Origin: Roseburia sp. | GTDB taxonomy: Bacteria; Bacillota; Clostridia; Lachnospirales; Lachnospiraceae | Assembly: GCA_003483745.1 (NCBI GenBank) | Contig: DMYD01000037.1 | Coordinates: 8,778 to 24,751, forward strand | DNA length: 15,974 nucleotides | Direction of reading: 5' to 3' | Shown: positions 1-6,285 of the stretch, piece after piece | Numbering within the stretch: the first letter of the stretch is position 1 | Layout of the letters: each line of letters begins with the position of its first letter | Translations under genes and position numbers: made by a program | The notes under the pieces: model-generated | Databases searched by the model: none | Seen by the model: only the letters and a program-made list of their open reading frames with translations | Told to the model about the DNA's origin: nothing

Positions 1-333
1 GCAGCAGCACTCAAAGCAGAATATGATGCGAAGTTAAAAGAAGTCGATAAAGAGGCAGAGCAGATCTTAAGCGAGGCCCGCAAGACGGCGCAGAAAAATG
101 CAGCCCGGATTGAGAGTGACGCAAAAGAAGAAGCAGCGCGCATCATAAAGAGGGCCAACGAAGAAGCAGAGCTTTCTAAGAAACGTGCAATGGATGAAGT
201 AAAACAGGAAATGATCACAGTTGCATCCATGATGGCGGCAAAAGTTGTTGCGGCAAACATCGATGCGACCGTGCAGGATACGCTGGTAGAAGAAACATTG
301 AAAGAAATGGGTGATTCGACATGGCAAAGCTAG
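1..333 (+). CDS. atpF: ATP synthase F0 subunit b, 3' part
   Basis: Frame 1 is open from the window edge to TAG at 331-333, giving 110 residues of the roughly 160-170 usual for subunit b. The N-terminal membrane anchor lies outside the window. What remains is almost wholly helical and charged, rich in Ala, Glu, Lys and Arg, as in the dimeric peripheral stalk that links the membrane sector to F1. The tail carries the hydrophobic stretch ITVASMMAAKVVAANID, typical of the region of b that binds the delta subunit. The gene overlaps atpH by 13 bases (321-333), which suggests translational coupling. Identity rests on this composition plus position directly before atpH in a canonical atp operon. Partial because of the window edge, not because the gene is broken. 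Confidence 0.9.
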   Translation, partial: AAALKAEYDAKLKEVDKEAEQILSEARKTAQKNAARIESDAKEEAARIIKRANEEAELSKKRAMDEVKQEMITVASMMAAKVVAANIDATVQDTLVEETLKEMGDSTWQS

Positions 334-887
334 TATCAAAAACATACGGTGATGCATTGTTTGAAGTTGCGTTAGAGAGCGGAAGAATGGATGAATTCCG
401 GGATGAAGCAGTTGCAGTAAAAGCTGCTTTAAAAGAAAACCCTGAACTCTTCAAACTAATGAGTCATCCAAAAATCGTAAAAGAAGAAAAAGTAAAAATC
501 GTAGAAGACATATTTGCAGAAAAGATTTCCGCGGAGTTTGTTGGACTGCTCCGCCTGATTGTAGAAAAAGGTCATTTCGCAAAAGTGGATACGGTGCTTG
601 ATTATTTTATTGACTGTGTCAAGGAGTATAAAAACATCGGAACCGCTTATGTGACATCGGCAATGGAATTATCCGAAGCGCAGAAAGCAGCAGTGGAGAA
701 ACGATTGTTAGAGACTACAAAGTATGTGAAATTTGAGATGCATTATGCAGTGGATTCCGCACTGATAGGCGGAATGGTAATTCGCATCGGCGACAGAGTC
801 GTTGATTCCAGTGTCCGGACCAAATTAAATGATCTGACACGCGAATTGTCAAAAATACAGTTGAAAGCAGGTGAATGCGCTTCATGA
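321..887 (+). CDS. atpH: ATP synthase F1 subunit delta
   Basis: This 188-residue protein matches the usual length of about 180. It is the delta (OSCP) subunit, which caps the F1 head and joins it to the b-subunit stalk. The N-terminal helical domain begins MAKLVSKTYGDALFEVA, the standard opening of the family. Near the C-terminus, around residues 147-162, is the segment ALIGGMVIRIGDRVVD, which corresponds to the conserved GG..i..g..viD signature of delta/OSCP proteins. The start lies inside the end of atpF and no strong ribosome site precedes it, so translation is probably coupled to atpF. The stop overlaps the atpA start as ATGA at 884-887. Confidence 0.95.
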   Translation: MAKLVSKTYGDALFEVALESGRMDEFRDEAVAVKAALKENPELFKLMSHPKIVKEEKVKIVEDIFAEKISAEFVGLLRLIVEKGHFAKVDTVLDYFIDCVKEYKNIGTAYVTSAMELSEAQKAAVEKRLLETTKYVKFEMHYAVDSALIGGMVIRIGDRVVDSSVRTKLNDLTRELSKIQLKAGECAS

Positions 888-2392
888 ATTTAAGACCAGA
901 AGAAATAAGTTCCGTAATTAAAGAACAGATCAAAAGGTATGCAGCGCAGTTAGAAGTAGCTGACGTTGGTACCGTTATTCAGGTAGCAGATGGTATCGCA
1001 CGTATTCACGGTCTTGACAACGCAATGCAGGGCGAGCTTCTGGAATTTCCGGGAGAAGTATACGGAATGGTATTAAACCTTGAGGAAGATAACGTTGGTG
1101 CCGTATTGCTCGGTAACCAGAAGAATATCAACGAGGGTGATACTGTAAAGACAACCGGACGAGTTGTTGAAGTTCCAGTCGGGGACGCTATGTTAGGACG
1201 TGTAGTCAATGCATTAGGACAGCCAATTGATGGCAAAGGACCTATTGAAACAGACAGATACCGCCAGATCGAACGTGTTGCATCCGGTGTTATTTCCAGA
1301 AAATCAGTAGATACACCGTTGCAGACAGGTATTAAAGCGATCGATTCCATGGTTCCGATCGGACGTGGACAGCGTGAGCTGATCATCGGTGACAGACAGA
1401 CCGGTAAAACAGCGATCGCAATCGATACAATTATCAACCAGAAGGGACAGAACGTAAAATGTATTTACGTTGCAATCGGCCAGAAAGCTTCTACCGTTGC
1501 ATCTCTTGTTAAGACATTAGAAGAATTTGGTGCAATGTCTTACACTACAGTTGTAGCATCAACTGCGAGTGAATTAGCACCATTACAGTATATTGCACCA
1601 TACGCAGGATGTGCGATTGGTGAGGAATGGATGGAAGCAGGACAGGATGTTCTCATTGTTTACGATGATCTGAGTAAACATGCAGCTGCATACCGTACAC
1701 TCTCCCTGCTTCTTAAGAGACCACCAGGACGTGAGGCTTATCCGGGTGATGTATTCTACTTACACTCCAGACTGTTAGAGCGTGCAGCTCGTCTTTCTGA
1801 TAAATTAGGCGGAGGTTCTTTAACAGCACTTCCAATTATCGAGACACAGGCCGGTGATGTATCAGCATACATTCCTACAAATGTAATTTCCATCACAGAT
1901 GGTCAGATTTATCTGGAAACAGAGATGTTCAACTCCGGTTTCAGACCAGCGATCAACGCAGGTCTTTCCGTATCCCGAGTTGGAGGTTCTGCCCAGATCA
2001 AAGCGATGAAGAAGATCGCAGCACCTATCCGTGTGGAACTTGCACAGTATCGTGAGTTGGCAGCATTCGCACAGTTCGGTTCCGAGCTGGATGCAGATAC
2101 TACCGAGAAGCTTGCACAGGGTGAAAGAATCCGTGAGATTTTAAAACAGCCTCAGTATCAGCCAATGCCAGTTGAAAAACAGGTTATGATCATTTATGCA
2201 GCTACCAAGAAGTACCTGATCGACATTCCGGTTGAGAAGATTCTTGATTTTGAAAAAGCATTATTTGAATATGTTGATACCAAGTATCCGGAAGTGCCAG
2301 AGGCAATCCGTACTGAAAAAGTCATCAGTGATGAGACAGAAGCAAAACTTGTAAAAGCAATCGAAGAATGCAAAGCGGACTTTTTAAAGTAG
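884..2392 (+). CDS. atpA: ATP synthase F1 subunit alpha
   Basis: The alpha subunit of the F1 hexamer binds nucleotide at non-catalytic sites and supplies an arginine to the catalytic sites on beta. The product is 502 residues, close to the E. coli protein. The Walker A motif GDRQTGKT is at residues 169-176, the Walker B region is LIVYDDLSKHA, and the segment SVSRVGGSAQ carries the arginine finger and end of the conserved alpha/beta signature. An in-frame ATG at 875 exists. The ATG at 884 is preferred because AGGTGA at 869-874 lies nine bases before it but would abut the earlier ATG, and because ATGA at 884-887 couples it to the atpH stop. All key residues are intact. Confidence 0.97.
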   Translation: MNLRPEEISSVIKEQIKRYAAQLEVADVGTVIQVADGIARIHGLDNAMQGELLEFPGEVYGMVLNLEEDNVGAVLLGNQKNINEGDTVKTTGRVVEVPVGDAMLGRVVNALGQPIDGKGPIETDRYRQIERVASGVISRKSVDTPLQTGIKAIDSMVPIGRGQRELIIGDRQTGKTAIAIDTIINQKGQNVKCIYVAIGQKASTVASLVKTLEEFGAMSYTTVVASTASELAPLQYIAPYAGCAIGEEWMEAGQDVLIVYDDLSKHAAAYRTLSLLLKRPPGREAYPGDVFYLHSRLLERAARLSDKLGGGSLTALPIIETQAGDVSAYIPTNVISITDGQIYLETEMFNSGFRPAINAGLSVSRVGGSAQIKAMKKIAAPIRVELAQYRELAAFAQFGSELDADTTEKLAQGERIREILKQPQYQPMPVEKQVMIIYAATKKYLIDIPVEKILDFEKALFEYVDTKYPEVPEAIRTEKVISDETEAKLVKAIEECKADFLK

Positions 2393-2411
2393 GCGGAGGG
2401 AGGTTTTTCTT

Positions 2412-3272
2412 ATGGCCTCAATGAAGGACATTAAAAGAAGAAAAAGCAGCATACAGAGTACGCAGCAGATCACCAAAGCCATGAAACTTGTTTCGACTGT
2501 AAAGTTACAGAAAGCAAAGGGAAGAGCGGAACAGACGAATCCATATTTTAATTATATGTATCAGACTGTCAGCTCCATGCTTGCAAAGTCCGGAAACATT
2601 AATCATCCATATTTAAAATCCGGGGAATCCACGAAAAAGGCAGTGGTTGTGATCACGTCTAACCGTGGACTTGCCGGAGGCTACAACTCCAATATTGTAA
2701 AGCTGATTACAGGAAGTGATTTGAACAAAGAGGATCTTTTGATCTATGCAATTGGTAATAAAGGACGTGAAGCATTAGAGCGCCGTGGTTACCATATTGA
2801 ACTGGAGGATTCCGCGATGATCGAATCTCCTTCCTATGAGGATGCAGCAGCTCTTTGTAAAAAGATCCTGCAGTCATTCTCAGACGGTGAGATTGGCGAG
2901 ATTTATCTTGCTTACACGCATTTTAAAAATACCGTCAGCCATGAGCCGAAGCTTATCAAACTGCTTCCGGTTGAGATTGAGGCAGGGGACGTAGCGGAGG
3001 ATACAGATTCGAATATTCTTATGAATTATGAGCCAACCACAGAAGAAGCACTGGATATGATCATTCCAAAATATGTCACCAGTCTTTTCTATGGAGCATT
3101 GGTAGAAGCTGTAGCCAGTGAAAATGGAGCGAGAATGCAGGCGATGGATTCTGCAACAAGTAATGCAGAAGAAATGATCAGCGATTTGACTCTGAAGTAT
3201 AACAGAGCGCGTCAGGGCGCTATCACTCAGGAATTAACTGAGATCATAGCAGGCGCGTCAGCAATTTCCTAG
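2412..3272 (+). CDS. atpG: ATP synthase F1 subunit gamma
   Basis: Gamma is the central rotating shaft of F1; its two terminal helices form a coiled coil inside the alpha/beta hexamer. The protein is 286 residues, normal for the family. The N-terminus MASMKDIKRRKSSIQSTQQI and the following TKAMKLVSTVKL are the typical N-terminal helix. The C-terminal helix LTLKYNRARQGAITQELTEI around residues 256-275 carries the conserved N.aRQ..IT.El signature. A strong GGAGGGAGG ribosome site lies at 2395-2403, and the gene follows atpA after 19 bases. After atpG the tight packing of the operon breaks, with 176 bases before atpD. Confidence 0.96.
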   Translation: MASMKDIKRRKSSIQSTQQITKAMKLVSTVKLQKAKGRAEQTNPYFNYMYQTVSSMLAKSGNINHPYLKSGESTKKAVVVITSNRGLAGGYNSNIVKLITGSDLNKEDLLIYAIGNKGREALERRGYHIELEDSAMIESPSYEDAAALCKKILQSFSDGEIGEIYLAYTHFKNTVSHEPKLIKLLPVEIEAGDVAEDTDSNILMNYEPTTEEALDMIIPKYVTSLFYGALVEAVASENGARMQAMDSATSNAEEMISDLTLKYNRARQGAITQELTEIIAGASAIS

Positions 3273-3276
3273 ATAA

Positions 3277-3405
3277 GCAGATTGAGTATCAAGTGAAATA
3301 TATCTGCATGTGCTTGCACAAATGCAGATATATAGCACTTGATATGAAAGTGCAACGAGAACGAGGAAATCTCTGATTTCCGAGTGCCCGTTGAACGCAA
3401 TCTGC
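3277..3405 (+). ncRNA. Structured 129-base element, possible three-way-junction RNA
   Basis: The ends form a perfect 8-base inverted repeat, GCAGATTG at 3277-3284 and CAATCTGC at 3398-3405. Inside, a long hairpin spans 3287-3344: 9 pairs (TATCAAGTG with CACTTGATA), a two-by-two internal loop, then 12 perfect pairs (ATATATCTGCAT with ATGCAGATATAT). A second arm spans 3353-3393, with CAACG pairing to CGTTG and, inside it, GGAAATC pairing to GATTTCC around a TCT loop. Together these make a closed three-way junction. There is no T-run, so it is not an intrinsic terminator. It fills most of the atpG-atpD gap. It may be a transcribed regulatory or RNA-processing element, or a small MITE/REP-like repeat with terminal inverted repeats; sequence alone does not decide, and the RNA label is provisional. 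No target-site duplication is evident. I do not recognise a named family. Confidence 0.55.
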
Positions 3406-3448
3406 GTATTCAGGAATAGAAAATAAATAAACAAGGAGAAATTATAGC

Positions 3449-4840
3449 ATGGCAAATAATATAGGTAAAATTACCCAGATTATTGGTGCCGTTCTGGATA
3501 TTAAATTCACAGAAGGTAACCTGCCTGAGATCAACGATGCTATCAAAGTTCCTACCAGAGATGGAAAAGAACTGGTAGTAGAAGTCTCACAGCATCTGGG
3601 TGATGATATTGTCAGATGTATCGCCATGGGATCTACAGACGGACTCGTACGTGGAATGGATGCGATCGCTACAGGTGCTCCGATCAGCGTTCCTGTAGGT
3701 GAGAATACCCTTGGACGTATGTTCAATGTTTTGGGAAATCCTATTGACGAGATCGATCCACCAACGGGTGTTGAGACATGGCCTATTCATAGAAAAGCAC
3801 CTGCATTTGAAGAGCAGGCAACTTCTCAGGAAATGTTAGAGACAGGTATCAAAGTCGTTGACCTTCTCTGCCCATACCAGAAAGGTGGTAAAATCGGATT
3901 GTTCGGTGGTGCCGGTGTAGGTAAGACCGTATTGATCCAGGAGCTGATTCACAATATCGCTACTGAGCACGGTGGATATTCTGTATTCACAGGTGTAGGA
4001 GAGCGTACACGTGAAGGAAACGACCTTTACTATGAAATGAAAGAATCAGGCGTTATTGATAAGACAACCATGGTGTTCGGACAGATGAACGAGCCACCAG
4101 GAGCACGTATGAGAGTTGCACTTACCGGTCTTACCATGGCAGAGTACTTCCGTGATAAGGGTGGAAAAGACGTACTTTTATTCATTGATAACATTTTCCG
4201 TTTCACACAGGCAGGTTCCGAGGTTTCCGCGCTGTTAGGACGTATGCCTTCAGCCGTAGGTTACCAGCCAACTTTACAGACAGAGATGGGTGCGCTCCAG
4301 GAGCGGATCACATCTACAAAGAACGGTTCCATCACATCCGTACAGGCAGTTTATGTGCCAGCCGACGATTTAACTGACCCAGCTCCGGCAACAACATTTG
4401 CCCATCTGGATGCAACAACCGTATTGGAACGTTCGATTGCAGAGTTAGGTATTTACCCAGCCGTAGATCCACTGGCATCTACTTCCCGTATTCTTGATCC
4501 ACGTATCATTGGTCAGGAGCACTTTGAAGTTGCCCGTGGTGTACAGGAAATTTTACAGAAATACAAAGAACTTCAGGATATTATTGCAATCCTTGGTATG
4601 GACGAGTTATCAGAGGATGATAAACTTGTCGTTAACCGTGCGAGAAAGGTACAGAGATTCTTATCCCAGCCATTCTTCGTAGCAGGACAGTTTACTGGTC
4701 TGGAAGGAAAATATGTTCCAATCGCAGAAACAGTTCGTGGATTTAAGGAAATCCTGGAAGGAAAACATGATGATGTTCCAGAAAGTTACTTCTTAAATGC
4801 AGGAAGCATCGATGAAGTACGCGCTCGTATGAACGCTTAA
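3449..4840 (+). CDS. atpD: ATP synthase F1 subunit beta
   Basis: Beta is the catalytic subunit that makes or hydrolyses ATP. It is 463 residues, the normal length. The Walker A motif GGAGVGKT is at residues 153-160, the catalytic Glu in GERTREG is residue 185, Walker B is LLFIDNIFR near 243-251, and the family signature PAVDPLASTS is at 337-346. The lever region that contacts gamma reads DELSEDD at 385-391 in place of the usual DELSEED, a conservative change. The ribosome site AAGGAGA is at 3433-3439. It differs from its neighbours in having a long structured leader (3277-3405) instead of tight coupling to the previous gene, which could allow separate control of beta, needed at three copies per complex. 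Confidence 0.98.
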   Translation: MANNIGKITQIIGAVLDIKFTEGNLPEINDAIKVPTRDGKELVVEVSQHLGDDIVRCIAMGSTDGLVRGMDAIATGAPISVPVGENTLGRMFNVLGNPIDEIDPPTGVETWPIHRKAPAFEEQATSQEMLETGIKVVDLLCPYQKGGKIGLFGGAGVGKTVLIQELIHNIATEHGGYSVFTGVGERTREGNDLYYEMKESGVIDKTTMVFGQMNEPPGARMRVALTGLTMAEYFRDKGGKDVLLFIDNIFRFTQAGSEVSALLGRMPSAVGYQPTLQTEMGALQERITSTKNGSITSVQAVYVPADDLTDPAPATTFAHLDATTVLERSIAELGIYPAVDPLASTSRILDPRIIGQEHFEVARGVQEILQKYKELQDIIAILGMDELSEDDKLVVNRARKVQRFLSQPFFVAGQFTGLEGKYVPIAETVRGFKEILEGKHDDVPESYFLNAGSIDEVRARMNA

Positions 4841-4854
4841 GGTGGAGGATTATT

Positions 4855-5265
4855 ATGGCAGAGGAAAATAAGATTTTTACCGTAGAGATCATCACTCCGG
4901 ATCGAATCTTTTATAAAGGTGAGGGAGACATGATCGAATTTACAACTGCTGTTGGTGAGATTGGTGTATACAAAAAACACATTCCACTGACCACCGTTTT
5001 AGCACCGGGTGTTGTGAAGATTCACAAAACAGGTGAAGATGATGTGATCGCAGCAGTGCATTCCGGTTTTGCAGAGATTCTGCCAGATAAAGTAACCCTT
5101 CTTGCAGAGATTGCAGAATGGCCGGATGAGATCGATAAAGGTCGTGCTGAAGCAGCAATGAAGCGTGCCGAAGAACGTCTCGCGAATAAGACCGAGGCGA
5201 TCGATGTGAAGCGTGCAGAGTTTGCACTTCGCAAGGCGCTGGTTCGTCTTGATATTGCAAAATAA
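4855..5265 (+). CDS. atpC: ATP synthase F1 subunit epsilon
   Basis: Epsilon joins gamma to the c-ring and can brake ATP hydrolysis. The 136-residue protein has the N-terminal beta-sandwich domain (about residues 1-90), including TPDRIFYKGEGDMIEFTTAVGEIGV and HSGFAEILPDKVTLLAEIAE in its two halves. A C-terminal two-helix hairpin (about 95-136) is rich in Ala, Glu, Arg and Lys. A strong GGTGGAGG ribosome site at 4841-4848 immediately follows the atpD stop. This is the last gene of the operon, followed by an intrinsic terminator. Confidence 0.96.
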   Translation: MAEENKIFTVEIITPDRIFYKGEGDMIEFTTAVGEIGVYKKHIPLTTVLAPGVVKIHKTGEDDVIAAVHSGFAEILPDKVTLLAEIAEWPDEIDKGRAEAAMKRAEERLANKTEAIDVKRAEFALRKALVRLDIAK

Positions 5266-5277
5266 AAGAAAGACTGG

Positions 5278-5318
5278 AAATTCCCCGGAGAGTGTTATAT
5301 ACTTTCAGGGGAATTTTT
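5278..5318 (+). terminator. Intrinsic terminator of the atp operon
   Basis: AAATTCCCC at 5278-5286 pairs with GGGGAATTT at 5308-5316. An inner extension, GAGAGT with ACTTTC (one G-U pair), lengthens the stem. The right arm runs into a T-run at 5314-5318. It starts 12 bases after the atpC stop. Confidence 0.88.
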
Positions 5319-5326
5319 AATGCAAG

Positions 5327-5361
5327 ACAATAGAATGTTTGCAGAGCGTACATTCTATTGT
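5327..5361. repeat. Perfect 12-base inverted repeat upstream of the kinase gene
   Basis: ACAATAGAATGT at 5327-5338 and ACATTCTATTGT at 5350-5361 are perfect inverted copies around an 11-base loop. There is no T-run after it, so it is not a standard terminator. It lies between the atp terminator and the kinase gene and could be an operator or a protective RNA hairpin. A weak promoter-like pair (TTGCAG at 5339-5344 and TATATG at 5361-5366, 16 bases apart) overlaps it, but I would not rely on that. Confidence 0.5.
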
Positions 5362-5435
5362 ATATGACAATGCATTGGTGAAAGCTGATATATGAATTTT
5401 ACTATAAAAACAAAGGAAAGGGTAGGGCTATCATC

Positions 5436-6008
5436 ATGAAAATAACAATTGCAAGACAGTGTGGAAGTGGCGGACATGAAATTGCAGAGGCTTTGGCAGA
5501 GAAGCTTCATCTGGAGATATTTGACAAGAAAAGATTTGTGGAAGAGGCAAAAAAGAGAAACGTCTACGACGAAAATGCCAACTTTTTAAATGAAAGGCCA
5601 ATCGACAGTTTCCTTTACAGTATTGCGATGAGCTATGGAGCAACAAATCCGAGAGACCGCTATATTGATTTTGTAAAAGAGCTGACAGAACAGGAAAATT
5701 GCATTATTATCGGAAGATGTGCGAATTATATTTACAGAGATGACAAGGACTGCGTTTCCGTTTATCTGCATGCAGACAGAGAAATCAGATGTGAGAGATT
5801 ACAGAAGAGGGATCAGATATCAGAGAAAGAAGCCCTGAAAAATATTCAGGAAGTTGATGAGAAACGTGCTGCATTTCAGGAACAGTGCACGTCTACCAAA
5901 TGGGGCGATGGAAACGAATACGATCTCTGTATCAATACCGGCATAATTGGGATCGAGTATGCGGTGGAGATGATTCTGGAGTATATTCGGTTTGAAAATA
6001 TATTCTAA
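5436..6008 (+). CDS. Cytidylate-kinase-like protein (Cytidylate_kin2 family)
   Basis: This 190-residue protein resembles the Cytidylate_kin2 family of small P-loop nucleoside/nucleotide-kinase-like proteins. Visible marks are the N-terminal strand and loop ITIARQCGSGGHEIAEALAEKL (the first 20 or so residues after the start, glycines at 10, 12 and 13), the central IIIGRCANYI at 90-99, an Arg-rich lid region near 118-125 (RCERLQKR), and YDLCINTGIIGI near 162-173. The loop lacks the classical GxxGxGK lysine, as is normal in this family. The substrate is not established, and true CMP kinase (Cmk) is a different, longer protein. A GGAAAGGGTAGGG purine tract precedes the start, and a terminator follows, so it is probably transcribed alone. 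Confidence 0.82.
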   Translation: MKITIARQCGSGGHEIAEALAEKLHLEIFDKKRFVEEAKKRNVYDENANFLNERPIDSFLYSIAMSYGATNPRDRYIDFVKELTEQENCIIIGRCANYIYRDDKDCVSVYLHADREIRCERLQKRDQISEKEALKNIQEVDEKRAAFQEQCTSTKWGDGNEYDLCINTGIIGIEYAVEMILEYIRFENIF

Positions 6009-6065
6009 TGAATATTAGAAATTAATTGTATAAGTACGTTTTATCAATAAAAGGAAATCAATAGA

Positions 6066-6116
6066 AGCAGTTACATGTAGAAATGAAACACATGGAACTG
6101 CTTTTCTATTTTATTA
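6066..6116 (+). terminator. Intrinsic terminator after the kinase gene
   Basis: AGCAGTT at 6066-6072 pairs with AACTGCT at 6096-6102. After one mismatch, CATGT at 6074-6078 pairs with ACATG at 6090-6094. The right arm runs into the T-rich tail TTTCTATTTTATT. It begins 58 bases after the kinase stop. Confidence 0.8.
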
Positions 6117-6147
6117 GATGAACATTGCAAATAGTAGATATCATAAA

Positions 6148-6280
6148 GTTAGAAAAATTGAAAAAAGTGAACAGAATAAGGTTGGAAAAAATGAAAAAAT
6201 AGGTATAATAAGGTTAGAAAAATTAAATATTATGTATAAAAGTGGGTTGGAAAAATTACGAATTATGAAATAGCAGGAGG
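6148..6280 (+). repeat. Four degenerate 32-33-base direct repeats (iteron-like)
   Basis: The core GTTRGAAAAAWT occurs at 6148-6159, 6181-6192, 6213-6224 and 6246-6257, so the spacings are 33, 32 and 33 bases. The first three units also share similarity beyond the core, each ending in an A/T-rich AATAAG or TATAAAAG-like segment. The last unit runs into the ribosome site of the ATPase gene. The spacing is close to three DNA turns, which would place each core on the same face of the helix, as expected for cooperative protein binding. Confidence 0.7.
6182..6209 (+). promoter_or_regulatory. Probable promoter of the DUF4143 ATPase inside the repeats
   Basis: TTGGAA at 6182-6187 and a perfect TATAAT at 6204-6209 are 16 bases apart. 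The -35 box is part of the second repeat core, so a protein binding the repeats would compete directly with RNA polymerase. Confidence 0.55.
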
Positions 6281-6285
6281 AAATC

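Noticed and set aside
1006..1437. A 143-codon minus-strand frame inside atpA
   Set aside because: It is a codon-pattern shadow of a highly conserved gene; no ribosome site and low-complexity, Ser/Thr/Pro-rich translation.
3288..3343. An intrinsic terminator between atpG and atpD
   Set aside because: The stem is long but no T-run follows it, and atpD and atpC must be made along with the rest of the complex.
3258..3455. A 65-codon minus-strand reading frame across the atpG-atpD gap
   Set aside because: It runs through the palindromic element, ends and begins inside the flanking atp genes, has no ribosome site, and its protein has no recognisable pattern.
6148..6280. A short CRISPR array
   Set aside because: The repeat cores are only about 12 bases, degenerate, with related rather than unique spacers, and there are no cas genes nearby.
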